Source of the DNA: Kitasatospora sp. GP82
GTDB taxonomy: Bacteria; Actinomycetota; Actinomycetes; Streptomycetales; Streptomycetaceae
NCBI RefSeq assembly: GCF_029892105.1
Contig: NZ_JARZAJ010000017.1
Span: forward strand, 124,001-188,000
Length of the DNA: 64,000 bases
Reading direction: 5' to 3'
Part shown: positions 1 through 8,948 of the stretch, one piece after another
Layout: every line of letters begins with the position of its first letter
How positions within the stretch are numbered: position 1 is the stretch's first letter
Translations under genes and position numbers: made by a program
The notes under the pieces: model-generated
Told to the model about the DNA's origin: nothing
The model's input: only the letters and a program-made list of their open reading frames with translations
Databases searched by the model: none

Positions 1-120
1 GGCGGGCACAGGGCGGGTGGAGGCCGTCCAGCCCTTCCCGTCCCACCAGCGCTCGGGCCGGGGATCACTGGTGGTGTCCTGCGGGTCCGGGTACCACCCG
101 GCGGGAATCTGCTCGCTCAC
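1..120 (-). CDS. DUF2510 domain protein, N-terminal part only
   Basis: The first 40 codons read from a GTG at 120 and run off the left edge. They contain the DUF2510 signature: GWYPDP near residue 7 and RWWDGxxWT near residue 27. In actinobacteria this short tryptophan-rich domain sits at the N-terminus of many membrane or secreted proteins of unknown role. No clear ribosome binding site precedes the GTG, but no other in-frame start lies nearby. The function of the full protein cannot be judged from this fragment. Confidence 0.75.
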   Translation of the reverse strand, partial: MSEQIPAGWYPDPQDTTSDPRPERWWDGKGWTASTRPVPA

Positions 121-306
121 GTCAGAGAAGATAAACGGTCCCGGATAAGCGCGATATCAGCGGAGCGCCGATTCTGTGCTTTTCCGATGAGATTCAGATG
201 AGAATCGACAGATCGTCGGCAATGGCATATCGGACCCTACTCCCAGAAGCGCCCGGACAGCCGCATATTGACTGCGGGTCAGCATCCGGCGGTGGAGAAT
301 CCGGTT

Positions 307-1044
307 ATGACGACCAAGCCCGTGATCGGCATCACCACTCACCTTACCGAGGCGGTCTGGGACAGCTGGGGCACGCAGCGCGCCGTCCTGCTCTCCGCGC
401 GCTATCCCGCGATGATCCAGGCGGCCGGCGGAGTCGCCTTCCTGCTGCCGCCGGACGCGCCGCAGCGCGCACCCGGGGCGCTGACCCGTCTGGACGCACT
501 GGTGGTCTCCGGCGGTCCGGACCTCCACCCCGCCTACTACGGCGCACAGCCGCACCCGAGAACGCGTGCGGTCACGCCCGAGCGCGACGCCTGGGAGACG
601 GCCCTGCTGCACGCCGCCGTGGCCGCCGAGATGCCCCTGCTGGGTATCTGCCGTGGCATGCAGCTGCTGAACGTCGTCTTCGGCGGCACGCTGATCCAGC
701 ACCTGGACCACGTCCAGGAGCACCTGGGCACGCCGCAGGGCTACGGGCGGCACCCCGTGCGACCGGTGCCGGGGACGCTGCTCGCCGAGTTGCTGCCCGA
801 GACCGTGGTGTCCGTACCGACGTACCACCACCAGGCCGTGGACCGGCTCGGCACCGGGCTCATCGTCTCCGCGTACGCCGAGGACGGCACCGTCGAGGCG
901 GTCGAGGGCAGCGGCTTCACGCTCGGTGTGCAGTGGCACCCGGAACAGGGTGAGGACCTGCGGTTGCTGGAGGCACTGGTCGGTGCGGCGGCCGCGGCAC
1001 GCGTCGAGGGACGGGTCGCCGAGCTGGTACCGCTCTCCGAGTGA
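307..1044 (+). CDS. Gamma-glutamyl-gamma-aminobutyrate hydrolase family protein (peptidase C26, PuuD-like)
   Basis: A 245-residue class-I glutamine amidotransferase-like hydrolase. The nucleophile elbow GICRGMQ places Cys at residue 115, and the WHPEQ motif places the catalytic His at 211 and Glu at 213. Family members hydrolyse gamma-glutamyl amides such as gamma-glutamyl-GABA in putrescine breakdown, in the cytoplasm. ATG 307 is preferred over an upstream TTG at 268 because GGAG lies at 294-297 and the conserved core begins directly after it. No polyamine gene is adjacent, so the substrate is inferred from the family only. Confidence 0.85.
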   Translation: MTTKPVIGITTHLTEAVWDSWGTQRAVLLSARYPAMIQAAGGVAFLLPPDAPQRAPGALTRLDALVVSGGPDLHPAYYGAQPHPRTRAVTPERDAWETALLHAAVAAEMPLLGICRGMQLLNVVFGGTLIQHLDHVQEHLGTPQGYGRHPVRPVPGTLLAELLPETVVSVPTYHHQAVDRLGTGLIVSAYAEDGTVEAVEGSGFTLGVQWHPEQGEDLRLLEALVGAAAAARVEGRVAELVPLSE

Positions 1045-1196
1045 TTCCCCGCCAGGTCGCTGACCTGCGCGAATACCGGCCCCAACGGGAACGACAACGG
1101 TCACCAGTGCAGCCTTTGGATCTTCCTCCGATCTGGGGTTCACTTCGTGTGCGGGCCGAAGGGGCCCATGGCCCATGAGCGTTCGGAGAGGACACG

Positions 1197-2288
1197 ATGG
1201 CCGAGCACGAGCACGACCACGATCACGACCACGCGCACGACGACCATGGTCACTCGCACGGCGGCCACGGGGGGCACAGCAGCCACGGCGGCCACGGCCA
1301 CTCGCACGGTGTCGCGGCGGACGCCGACCGCCGCTGGCTGGTCAGCGCGCTGGCGCTGATCGTCGTCTTCATGGCGGGCGAGGTGCTGGTCGGCTTCGCC
1401 GCCAGTTCGCTGGCGCTGATCTCGGACGCCGCCCACATGCTGACCGACGCCGCCTCGATCGTGCTGGCGCTGATCGCGATGCGGCTCGCCGCCCGCCCCG
1501 CCCGGGGCGGTTACACCTACGGGCTCAAACGGGCCGAGATCCTCTCCGCCCAGGCCAACGGCATCACCCTGCTGGTGCTGTCCGCCTGGCTCGGGTACGA
1601 GGCGATCACTCGGTTGATCTCGCCGCCCGAGGTGACCGGTTCGCTGGTGCTGATCACGGCACTGGTCGGGATCGTGGTCAACATCGCGGCGGCCTGGTGC
1701 ATGTCCAAGGCCAACCGCTCCTCGCTGAACGTCGAGGGCGCCTTCCAGCACGTGCTCACCGATCTGTATGCGTTCATCGCCACCGCCGTCGCCGGTGCGG
1801 TGGTGCTGACCACCGGGTTCCGCCGGGCCGACGCCATCGCCTCGCTGATCGTGGTCGCCCTGATGCTGAAGGCCGGTATCGGCCTGGTCCGCGACTCCGG
1901 CCGGATCTTCCTGGAGGCCGCGCCCGCCGGGATCGACCCCGACGCTGTGGCGGACCGGCTGGTGACCTCTCCTCAGGTCGAGGAGATCCACGACCTGCAC
2001 ATCTGGGAGATCACCTCCGGCCAGCCCGCCCTCTCGGCGCACATCCTGGTGACCCCGGGCGGCGACTGCCATGCCGTCCGCCGCGAACTGCAGCGCCAGC
2101 TGCGCGAGGACTACCGGATCACCCACGCCACCCTCCAGGTCGACCATGTCGGCGAGGACAGCTCGCAGGAACTGCTCCAGATCTCCCACTCCCCCGCCTC
2201 CGCCGCGGCAGCCGCAGCGGCGGCCGCCGCCGACCACTGCGCCGACTCGCACGGCCCGGTCCACCGCAGCGGGCCGCACGAGCACTGA
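1197..2288 (+). CDS. Cation diffusion facilitator (zinc exporter, CzcD type) with His-rich ends
   Basis: A 363-residue CDF transporter. The first 40 residues are a His/Asp/Gly-rich tail, followed by six predicted membrane helices. The CDF metal site is visible as SDAAHMLTD in helix 2 and as His/Asp residues in helix 5. A cytoplasmic C-terminal domain (residues about 240-325) follows. The C-terminus has an alanine run and a second His-rich tail. CDF proteins export Zn(II), and sometimes Co or Cd, in exchange for protons. GGAGAGG lies just upstream of ATG 1197. The gene appears monocistronic and no Zur or CzrA site was recognised. Confidence 0.9.
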   Translation: MAEHEHDHDHDHAHDDHGHSHGGHGGHSSHGGHGHSHGVAADADRRWLVSALALIVVFMAGEVLVGFAASSLALISDAAHMLTDAASIVLALIAMRLAARPARGGYTYGLKRAEILSAQANGITLLVLSAWLGYEAITRLISPPEVTGSLVLITALVGIVVNIAAAWCMSKANRSSLNVEGAFQHVLTDLYAFIATAVAGAVVLTTGFRRADAIASLIVVALMLKAGIGLVRDSGRIFLEAAPAGIDPDAVADRLVTSPQVEEIHDLHIWEITSGQPALSAHILVTPGGDCHAVRRELQRQLREDYRITHATLQVDHVGEDSSQELLQISHSPASAAAAAAAAAADHCADSHGPVHRSGPHEH

Positions 2289-2328
2289 TACGGCCGGTTC
2301 GTCGCAGCCGTACGGCATGATCTGGAAG

Positions 2329-3246
2329 ATGACCGCACCGCGACTGATGCTGCTCGACACGGCGAGCCTCTACTTCCGCGCCTACTTCGGAGTGCCGGAG
2401 TCCGTGAAGTCCCCTGACGGGCAGCCCGTGAACGCCGTTCGCGGGCTGCTCGACTTCATCGCCCGGCTGGTCCACGACCACCGGCCCGACCGGCTGGTCG
2501 CCTGTATGGACGCCGACTGGCGGCCGCAGTGGCGGGTGGACCTGATCCCCTCCTACAAGACCCACCGGATGGTGGAGGAGTCCACCGAGGGCGAGGAGGA
2601 GATCCCCGACTCGCTCGCACCCCAGGTCCCGGTGATCGAACAGGTGCTGGACGCACTCGGCATCGCCCGGATCGGCGTCCCCGGCTACGAGGCGGACGAT
2701 GTCATCGGCACCCTCACCGCTCGCGCGAGGGGCCCGGTGGAGATCGTCACCGGCGACCGCGACCTCTTCCAACTGGTGGACGACGTACGGGAGATCACCG
2801 TCCTCTACCCCCTGAAGGGCGTCGGCTCGGCCCAGCGCATCGACGATGCGGCACTGCTGGAGAAGTACGGCGTGAGTGGCGCCCGGTACGCCGAACTGGC
2901 CGCGCTGCGCGGCGACCCGAGCGACGGGCTGCCCGGCGTCAAGGGGATCGGCGAGAAGACGGCCGCACAGCTGCTGAAGGAGTACGGCGACCTGGCCGGG
3001 ATCCGGGCGGCGGCGCTGGACCCGAAGTCGCGGCTCACCCCGGCCCGGCGGAAGAACCTGGTCGAGGGCTCGGCCTATCTCGATGTCGCACCGAAGGTGG
3101 TCCAGGTGGCCGCGGACGTCCCGCTGCCCGAGGTCGACCAGGCACTGCCGCGCGAGCCGCTGGATCCGATGACGCTGGAGGAGCTCTCGGCGCGCTGGGG
3201 CCTGGGCAGCTCGCTGGAGCGAGTGCTCTCGGTACTGGCGCACTAG
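2329..3246 (+). CDS. 5'-3' exonuclease (FEN-like, PolA N-terminal domain family)
   Basis: A 305-residue metal-dependent flap exonuclease homologous to the N-terminal domain of DNA polymerase I. Visible parts are the N-terminal LDTASLYFRAYFG, ACMDADWRPQWR, the acidic motif GYEADDVIG, TGDRDLFQLV, and the helix-3-turn-helix GLPGVKGIGEKTAAQLL. It probably removes RNA primers or flaps. M. tuberculosis Rv2090 is the same type of protein and also lies next to helY. The start is uncertain: ATG 2329 begins the conserved region, and ATG 2317 is four codons upstream with no better ribosome site. Confidence 0.9.
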   Translation: MTAPRLMLLDTASLYFRAYFGVPESVKSPDGQPVNAVRGLLDFIARLVHDHRPDRLVACMDADWRPQWRVDLIPSYKTHRMVEESTEGEEEIPDSLAPQVPVIEQVLDALGIARIGVPGYEADDVIGTLTARARGPVEIVTGDRDLFQLVDDVREITVLYPLKGVGSAQRIDDAALLEKYGVSGARYAELAALRGDPSDGLPGVKGIGEKTAAQLLKEYGDLAGIRAAALDPKSRLTPARRKNLVEGSAYLDVAPKVVQVAADVPLPEVDQALPREPLDPMTLEELSARWGLGSSLERVLSVLAH

Positions 3247-3474
3247 GAACGCGCCCTCCTGGCCCGGGGCAACCAGCAGCGGCGCGGGGCCGGACGGCCA
3301 CCCGACGGCCCTGGCTGGTTGCCCGGCCGAGTTGGCCATACACGTTTCCGCCACACAATGATCGGTTGCCGTTCCTCCGCCGGTACCGACGGGTAGCTAG
3401 GTTCTCCCATGTCATGCCCGCGCCCCGCACCAGGCGGTCGCGGGCCCGGGGTTGACCCTCCCTCAGGAGAACGC

Positions 3475-4512
3475 ATGATCTCGCGTCGTTCGGCTGCCGC
3501 CCTCACGTCCATGGCGGCCACGGCCCTGCTGCTCGGCGGCATCGCCGGAGCCCCCAGCGCGACCGCCGCCACCGGCGGCACCACCCTCTCGGTCTTCGCC
3601 TGGAACGTCGACCTCGGCACCGCGATCGTCGACAGCACGCAGAACGAGCAGGCCGCCAAGCGGACCCCGGTGATCGAGTCGATCATCCGCCGGCACAACG
3701 CCGACGTGGTGATCCTGGACGAGAACTTCAACAACACCTCGACCGCCGACATCAACGGCAAGCTGGCGGACCTCTACCCGTACCGCACCCCGGTGGTCGG
3801 CCAGACCTGCTCGGGCGGCGGCTGGACGGGGATCAGCGGCAACTGCTCCAACTCCATGTTCGTGATCAACGGCGGGACGATGATCCTGTCCAAGTACCCG
3901 ATCACCGCCCAGTACGCGCACATCTTCAGCAACTCCACCTACGGCACCTGGGACTACCACGCCAACAAGGGCGCGGCCATGGTCCAGGTCGACAAGGGCG
4001 GGGTGAAGAGCTGGGTGGTCGGCACCCATCTGCAGGCCGACGAGTCGGACGTCTCCACCGACACCACCCAGTCCACCCGGCTCGGCCAGCTCTCCGAGAT
4101 CCGCGCCTGGGCGGACGGCATCGCGGGCACCGACGCCCCGGTGCTGATCGGCGGCGACCTCAACGTCGAGTACGTCCACGGCCAGTCGCGCGGCGACTTC
4201 GCCAACGCCCAGTACGCGGCGAACGGCGTCCTCGGCACCCCGGCCACCGACCCGGGCCAGACGCTGGCCACCATGGACTGCTCGGTCTCCGCCTGGTGCC
4301 AGTACATGGCGGGCGTGGAGACCTTCCCCAAGGACTACCGGGACGACCTGGACTACCTCGGCTACCTCAACGCCCCCGGCCGCCCGGTCCCGCTCGCGCT
4401 GCCGAACGTCAAGGCCGACCTCGACCCCCAGACCGGCTGGAGCGCCGGCCAGCTCGACACCAACTCGCCGAGCGACCACTACCCGGTCGAGGCCACCTTC
4501 CAGCTCAACTGA
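3475..4512 (+). CDS. Secreted sphingomyelin phosphodiesterase-like protein (EEP superfamily)
   Basis: A 345-residue secreted enzyme of the endonuclease/exonuclease/phosphatase fold. The signal peptide is clear: basic MISRR, a hydrophobic core, and an SATA-A cleavage region near residue 31. Catalytic motifs are WNVDL (Asn44), LDENF (Glu83), GTHLQADE, GGDLNVEY and the final SDHYPV (Asp334, His335). The block HANKGAAMV followed by GTHLQADE is typical of bacterial neutral sphingomyelinases rather than nucleases. AGGAGA at 3465-3470 fixes the start. It lies between two housekeeping genes, convergent with helY. The enzyme would cleave membrane sphingolipids outside the cell. Confidence 0.82.
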   Translation: MISRRSAAALTSMAATALLLGGIAGAPSATAATGGTTLSVFAWNVDLGTAIVDSTQNEQAAKRTPVIESIIRRHNADVVILDENFNNTSTADINGKLADLYPYRTPVVGQTCSGGGWTGISGNCSNSMFVINGGTMILSKYPITAQYAHIFSNSTYGTWDYHANKGAAMVQVDKGGVKSWVVGTHLQADESDVSTDTTQSTRLGQLSEIRAWADGIAGTDAPVLIGGDLNVEYVHGQSRGDFANAQYAANGVLGTPATDPGQTLATMDCSVSAWCQYMAGVETFPKDYRDDLDYLGYLNAPGRPVPLALPNVKADLDPQTGWSAGQLDTNSPSDHYPVEATFQLN

Positions 4513-4525
4513 GAGGGCACACCCA

Positions 4526-4713
4526 GGCGCGTGGCCCTGCTTGATCAACTGCGCGCGGGCGACCCTGTACATCGCCGCACGATCACTCGAACCCGGACTT
4601 GCACTGCCTCAGGGGCGCGGGGCCCTGCTCGATCGACTGCGTGTGCGCGGAACCATGCACCTCCGTAGAGGGCCGGTCGCGCACGCAGTCGATCAAGCAG
4701 ATCCCGCGCCCCC
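4526..4713. repeat. Cluster of three copies of a GC-rich intergenic repeat; probable bidirectional terminator
   Basis: Three copies of an element containing CTGCTTGATCAACTGCG (or TCGATCGACTG) lie here: direct copies at about 4526-4557 and 4612-4651, and an inverted copy at about 4678-4713. The second and third form a stem of roughly 36 bases, starting GGGGCGCGGGG and ending CCCGCGCCCC. The cluster lies exactly between the convergent ends of the sphingomyelinase-like gene and helY, so it may end both transcripts. Related copies lie at 42724-42910. Confidence 0.8.
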
Positions 4714-4718
4714 GTCGG

Positions 4719-7616
4719 TTACCCGACGGACGAGTACGCGATGATGCCGCGTCGCAGCCCGTCGACCGCCTTGCGGGCGGTGGCCCGCAGCTGGACGTCC
4801 TCGCCGGCCGCGTCCTGGATCTGGCTGAGCACGTCGATCAGCTGCTTGGTCCAGCGGACGAAGTCACCGGCGGGCATGTCGGCGTCGCGGAGCACCGAGT
4901 CGAGGTTGTGGCCGAGCGCCCAGCGGTAGGCGACCCAGGCGAAGCCCAGGTCGGGCTCGCGCTGGCCGACCCCCTCGGCGGTGTTGATCCGGTGCTGCTC
5001 CTCCAGGGCGTCCAGATGGCCCCAGATCCGGATCATGCGGGCGAGGGCCTCCTTGGTGTTGCCCTCGGGCACCCGGGGGGCCGTCGCATCGTCGGACTGC
5101 CGCGCCTCGTACACCAACGCCGAGGCGCAGGCGGCGAGTTCGGCGGCGCCGAGCTCCTTCCAGACGCCTTCGCGGATGCACTCGGAGGCGAGCAGGTCGA
5201 GTTCGCCGTAGAGGCGCCCCAGGCGCTTGCCGTCCTCGGTGACGGTGTCGCCGCTGAGGTAGCCGAGGTCGGTGAGCAGGCCGCAGACCCGGTCGAAGGT
5301 GCGGGCGATGGTGTGGGTGCGGGAGCGCATCTTGCGCTCCAGCACCTCGGTGTCGCGGTGCAGGCGGTGGTAGCGCTCGGACCAGCGGGCGTGGTCCTCG
5401 CGCTCGTCGCAGCCGTGGCAGGGGTGCTGGCGCAGCTCGGCGCGGAGCCGGGCGATCTCGGGGTCGTCCGCGGCGGCCGCGCGGCCCTTGCGGTAGCGCT
5501 CGGGCTCCAGGTGTCCGGCCTTGGTGCGCAGCGCGGAGGCGAGGTCGCGCCGGGACTGCGGGCTGCGCGGGTTGAAGGACTTGGGGATCTTCATCCGGTC
5601 GACGGCGGTCACCGGGTACGGGAAGTCGATCATCGCGAGCCGCTTGACGTGCCGCTCGGCGGTGAGCACCACCGGGCGGGGACCGTCCTGGTAGTCGGGG
5701 TGGCGGCTGGTGCGCGGGGAGCGGCTGACCGGGGGGAGACCAGGATCGAGGACGAGGGCGAGGCCGGCGAACTTGCCGGTCGGCACATGGATCACGTCGC
5801 CCGGCTTGAGCTGTTCGATCGCCTCGATGGCGGCGGCCCGGCGCTGGCTGCTGCCCTCGCGGGAGAGCTCGTTCTCGCGCTCCTTGAGGGCGCGGCGCAG
5901 GGTCATGTACTGCTCGAAGTCACCGAGGTGACAGGTCATCGACTCGCGGTAGCCGTCGAGGCCCTCCTCGTTGCGCTGGACCTGGCGGGCGATCCCGACG
6001 ACCGAGCGGTCGGCCTGGAACTGCGCGAAGGAGGTCTCAAGGAGCTCGCGCGAGCGGTGCCGTCCGAACTGGCCGACGAGGTTGACCGCCATGTTGTACG
6101 AGGGGCGGAAGGAGGACTTCAGCGGGTAGGTACGGGTGCCGGCGAGGCCCGCCAGCGCCTCCGGGTCGAGGCCGCGCTGCCAGAGCACCACGGCGTGGCC
6201 CTCGACGTCGATACCGCGCCGCCCGGCCCGGCCGGTGAGCTGGGTGTACTCACCGGGGGTGATGTCGGCGTGGGTCTCGCCGTTCCACTTGACCAGCTTC
6301 TCCATGACCACCGAGCGGGCGGGCATGTTGATGCCCAGCGCCAGCGTCTCGGTGGCGAACACCGCCTTGACGAGGCCCTTGACGAAGAGCTCCTCGACGA
6401 CCTCCTTGAAGCGCGGCAGCATGCCCGCATGGTGGGCGGCGATGCCGCGCTCCAGGCCGTCCAGCCACTCGAAGTAGCCGAGGACGTGCAGGTCCTCGTC
6501 GGGGATGTCGTAGCAGCGCTCCTCGACGATCTGGCGCACCTGGGCGCGCTCGGCGTCCCGGTTGAGGCGCAGCCCCGAGGTGAGGCACTGGTTGACGGCG
6601 GCCTCGCAGCCGGCCCGGCTGAAGATGAAGGTGATCGCGGGCAGCAGACCCTCGGCGTCCAGACGTTCGATGACGTCCACCCGGCCCGGGGTCCAGACCC
6701 GTCCGGGGCGACCGTTGGGCATGGATCTGCCGCGTCCCCGTCCGAACCGGTCGCGGGGGTTGCGGTCCTGCTCGGAGCGGGCGAGGCGGACGAGTTCGGG
6801 GTTGACCGCCTTGGCCGGGTTGCGCGGCGCGTCCTTGGGGCGGCCGTCGCGGTCGGGGTTGGCGAACAGGTCGTACATCCGGTTGCCCGCCATGACGTGC
6901 TGCCAGAGCGGAACCGGGCGGTGCTCGGAGACGATGACCTTGGTGCCGCCGCGTACGGTGTCCAGCCAGTCGCCGAACTCCTCGGCATTGGAGACGGTCG
7001 CGGAGAGCGAGACCAGGGTGACGGACTCCGGGAGGTGGATGATCACCTCTTCCCAGACGGCGCCGCGGAAGCGGTCGGCGAGGTAGTGCACCTCGTCCAT
7101 GACCACATAGCCGAGGCCGTCGAGGGTCTGCGAGCCCGCGTAGAGCATGTTGCGCAGCACCTCGGTGGTCATCACCACGATCGGTGCGTCGCCGTTGACG
7201 GTGTTGTCGCCCGTCAGCAGGCCGACCTTGGCGGCACCGTAGCGCTTGACCAGGTCGCCGAACTTCTGGTTCGACAGGGCCTTGATCGGCGTGGTGTAGA
7301 AGCACTTGCGTCCGGCCTGCAGGGCCAGGTGGACGGCGAACTCTCCGACGATGGTCTTGCCCGAGCCGGTCGGGGCGGCGACCAGCACACCGCTGCCCTC
7401 CTCCAGGGCCTGGCAGGCCTCGATCTGGAAGGGGTCGAGCGGGAAGTCGTACAGCTGCTGGAACCCGTAGAGGGCGGTGGCCTGCTCCTTGGCGCGGCGG
7501 CGGAAGGCCGCGTACGCCTCGGCGGGGCTGAGCTGCTCGGTGTCGGACTGCGGGGTCTCCGAGTGCGGGGTCTCCGAGTGCGGGGTCTCCGAGTGCGGGG
7601 GCATGGCGCTGTTCAT
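4719..7616 (-). CDS. helY: DEAD/DEAH-box helicase HelY (Mtr4/Ski2-like)
   Basis: A 965-residue superfamily-2 helicase. Motifs in order are Walker A APTGSGKT near residue 57, DEVHYL (motif II), SATVSN (motif III) and QLTGRAGRRGID (motif VI), followed by a long C-terminal region that ends in a helicase-associated domain. The family is related to RNA-unwinding Ski2/Mtr4 proteins. M. tuberculosis helY (Rv2092c) directly follows tatC, whereas here tatC is 40 kb away. The start is taken as ATG 7616, with AGAGG eight bases upstream; GTG 7625 is possible and overlaps the stop of a small upstream reading frame. The N-terminus carries a tandem SETPH repeat. Confidence 0.92.
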   Translation of the reverse strand: MNSAMPPHSETPHSETPHSETPQSDTEQLSPAEAYAAFRRRAKEQATALYGFQQLYDFPLDPFQIEACQALEEGSGVLVAAPTGSGKTIVGEFAVHLALQAGRKCFYTTPIKALSNQKFGDLVKRYGAAKVGLLTGDNTVNGDAPIVVMTTEVLRNMLYAGSQTLDGLGYVVMDEVHYLADRFRGAVWEEVIIHLPESVTLVSLSATVSNAEEFGDWLDTVRGGTKVIVSEHRPVPLWQHVMAGNRMYDLFANPDRDGRPKDAPRNPAKAVNPELVRLARSEQDRNPRDRFGRGRGRSMPNGRPGRVWTPGRVDVIERLDAEGLLPAITFIFSRAGCEAAVNQCLTSGLRLNRDAERAQVRQIVEERCYDIPDEDLHVLGYFEWLDGLERGIAAHHAGMLPRFKEVVEELFVKGLVKAVFATETLALGINMPARSVVMEKLVKWNGETHADITPGEYTQLTGRAGRRGIDVEGHAVVLWQRGLDPEALAGLAGTRTYPLKSSFRPSYNMAVNLVGQFGRHRSRELLETSFAQFQADRSVVGIARQVQRNEEGLDGYRESMTCHLGDFEQYMTLRRALKERENELSREGSSQRRAAAIEAIEQLKPGDVIHVPTGKFAGLALVLDPGLPPVSRSPRTSRHPDYQDGPRPVVLTAERHVKRLAMIDFPYPVTAVDRMKIPKSFNPRSPQSRRDLASALRTKAGHLEPERYRKGRAAAADDPEIARLRAELRQHPCHGCDEREDHARWSERYHRLHRDTEVLERKMRSRTHTIARTFDRVCGLLTDLGYLSGDTVTEDGKRLGRLYGELDLLASECIREGVWKELGAAELAACASALVYEARQSDDATAPRVPEGNTKEALARMIRIWGHLDALEEQHRINTAEGVGQREPDLGFAWVAYRWALGHNLDSVLRDADMPAGDFVRWTKQLIDVLSQIQDAAGEDVQLRATARKAVDGLRRGIIAYSSVG
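7551..7604. repeat. 15-base tandem repeat inside the helY N-terminus
   Basis: The unit GGGGTCTCCGAGTGC (plus strand) is repeated about three times without interruption. On the coding strand it encodes SETPH SETPH SETP before the conserved helicase core. It keeps the frame, so unit number could vary without harming the enzyme. Slippage is the simplest origin. Confidence 0.85.
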
Positions 7617-7621
7617 CGGCG

Positions 7622-7804
7622 TCACCTCTTCTTCCCGTGGGACTGCTTCATCCCGTGGGGCCGGCGGGGCCCGTACGGGCGGGACGGGGGTGCAGACGGC
7701 GACGCCTGCGGCTGCGGGACCTGACCGGCCGGGGCCGACGGTGCTGTCCGGCCGGGGACCGGCGGTGGGGCGCAGCGGGTGTGGTTGGTGTGGTGATCGA
7801 GCAT
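7622..7804 (-). CDS. Possible small proline-rich protein upstream of helY
   Basis: A 60-residue reading frame rich in Pro, Arg and His, ending RRPHGMKQSHGKKR. Its TGA overlaps the alternative helY start GTG 7625, which would allow translational coupling. No domain is recognised, and the ribosome site before ATG 7804 is weak. It could equally be the 5' leader of helY. Listed because of its position, without a functional claim. Confidence 0.3.
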   Translation of the reverse strand: MLDHHTNHTRCAPPPVPGRTAPSAPAGQVPQPQASPSAPPSRPYGPRRPHGMKQSHGKKR

Positions 7805-8095
7805 CTCAGCCTGAGATTACCCGCCGGGAGTGACATCAATGGCACCGTTTTCCGGCCCCGGACATCGGCGATGCGACCGGCGACCAGGTGTGAGCGGGCG
7901 CCTCCGAGGAGTCACCGACCCCTGCGACCCTCTGGTCCGGAACGGACGGGCGCGACTCCTGATGGAGTCGTCAAACAGAAGTCGTGACGCGCGGTACGGG
8001 ACCGTAGCACCGTCCGTCACGCAGCAGACCCACAGGACGTTGACACGGTGGCGGGCGAGCGCGAGGGCGTCCAGAAGTGCACTGAAAATGTTGGG
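7805..8095. other. Non-coding stretch at the left edge of the accessory interval
   Basis: About 290 bases without a convincing gene on either strand. The region lies between the possible helY leader and the first transposase-associated palindrome. No tRNA, attachment-site duplication or strong terminator was recognised. It marks where the ancestral helY neighbourhood stops and accessory DNA begins. Confidence 0.5.
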
Positions 8096-8125
8096 TTCTG
8101 GCCCTGCCCCGGGTGGGGGCCAGAA
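8096..8125. repeat. Palindrome next to the transposase remnant
   Basis: TTCTGGCCC at 8096-8104 pairs with GGGGCCAGAA at 8116-8125 across a short GC-rich loop. It lies directly before the transposase start at 8134 and probably belongs to the left end of the insertion sequence, as either a terminal repeat or a regulatory hairpin. Confidence 0.5.
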
Positions 8126-8133
8126 TCGTTTTC

Positions 8134-8560
8134 ATGCAGGGGGAATGGGCCGGGGAGCCGGTCGGGGTGGATGTGCGGGAGACCTGTCGGGAGTTGATCC
8201 CGGCCGGGAGCGTGTTCGCGTTCCTGGCCGAGCATCGCGAGACGCTGTTCCCGAGGTCGATGTTCGCGGACATGTACCCGTCGAGGAACGGTCGGCCGAG
8301 CATGCCGCCGCAGGTGCTGTCCGCCGCGGTGGTGCTGCAGAGCCTGTTCGGGGTCTCGGACTTCGACGCGGTCCGGGAGTTGCGGTGCGATCTGAGGTGG
8401 AAGGCGGCCTGCGGTCTGGGGCTGCATGACACCGCCTTCGACCCCTCCCTGCTGACGTACTTCCGCCGTCGCCTGCAACGCTCGGCGGATCCGAACCGGA
8501 TCTTCACCAAGGTCAAGGAAGTCGTGGCCGCGACCGGCGCCCTCAAAGGCAAGCACCGCC
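8134..8560 (+). pseudogene. IS1182-family transposase, N-terminal remnant
   Basis: The reading frame from ATG 8134 encodes the conserved N-terminus of IS1182-type transposases (DUF772 region), including SVFAFLAEHRETLFP, MFADMYPSRNGRPS and DPSLLTYFRRRL. The match continues to LKGKHRR near 8560 and then stops. The catalytic DDE domain and the rest of the roughly 500-residue protein are absent. Downstream codons in this frame are unrelated to transposases. The element is therefore dead and records an old insertion and deletion at the edge of the accessory interval. Confidence 0.85.
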
Positions 8561-8561
8561 G

Positions 8562-8831
8562 GGCGCCGCCTACGCCGCTGAGCTTGCGGTCGGCAAGTAC
8601 TGCGCGACCGGGCAGGCCCGGCGCCGGGCCGAGTATCCGGACGATGTCGTCGCCCGAGCTACCTGGGACGAGGCGGAGCGGGAGGAACTTGACCGGCTCC
8701 GCGACGCGTACATCGAGGCGTCGCTCACCGTCAACGCACACCCGCTGATCGAGCAGGCCCGTATCGAGGGCTGCTACGCGCAGACGTGGCAGGCGCTGAA
8801 GGACGCAGTCGAGGAACCAGCCGCAGCCTGA
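8562..8831 (+). pseudogene. C-terminal fragment of an unrecognised gene
   Basis: In a different frame from the transposase remnant, good Streptomyces codon usage runs to a TGA at 8829-8831. The encoded tail of about 88 residues includes DVVARATWDEAEREELDRL and ENDS-like acidic helices, then WQALKDAVEEPAAA. There is no start codon, and the coding signal begins exactly where the transposase similarity ends. A strong terminator follows at 8850. This is the 3' end of a gene truncated by the rearrangement; its family was not recognised. Confidence 0.6.
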
Positions 8832-8849
8832 GCCAGGCCGAACAACTCG

Positions 8850-8875
8850 GAGCCCCCGCCTGGCAGCGGGGGCTC
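8850..8875 (+). terminator. Hairpin terminator after the gene fragment
   Basis: GAGCCCCCGC at 8850-8859 pairs perfectly with GCGGGGGCTC at 8866-8875 around a six-base loop. It begins 18 bases after the stop of the truncated gene tail, so it was probably that gene's own terminator. Confidence 0.8.
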
Positions 8876-8948
8876 GTCTGCGTGCGGACTCACGCACATT
8901 TGGGCTGTCGAGCAGCAAGCTCGACGGCCCGGAGGTGCTGGCGGTCGG

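Noticed and set aside
3475..4512. A secreted DNase
   Set aside because: The fold is shared, but the HANKGAAMV and GTHLQADE blocks are typical of bacterial sphingomyelinases.
7551..7604. Short tandem repeats as a CRISPR array
   Set aside because: The 15-base units are contiguous, lack spacers and encode in-frame SETPH residues within helY.
4599..7724. A 1041-codon open frame on the plus strand
   Set aside because: It is antisense to helY. The minus strand carries full helicase motifs and the plus frame has no recognisable domain; long antisense frames are normal in high-GC DNA.
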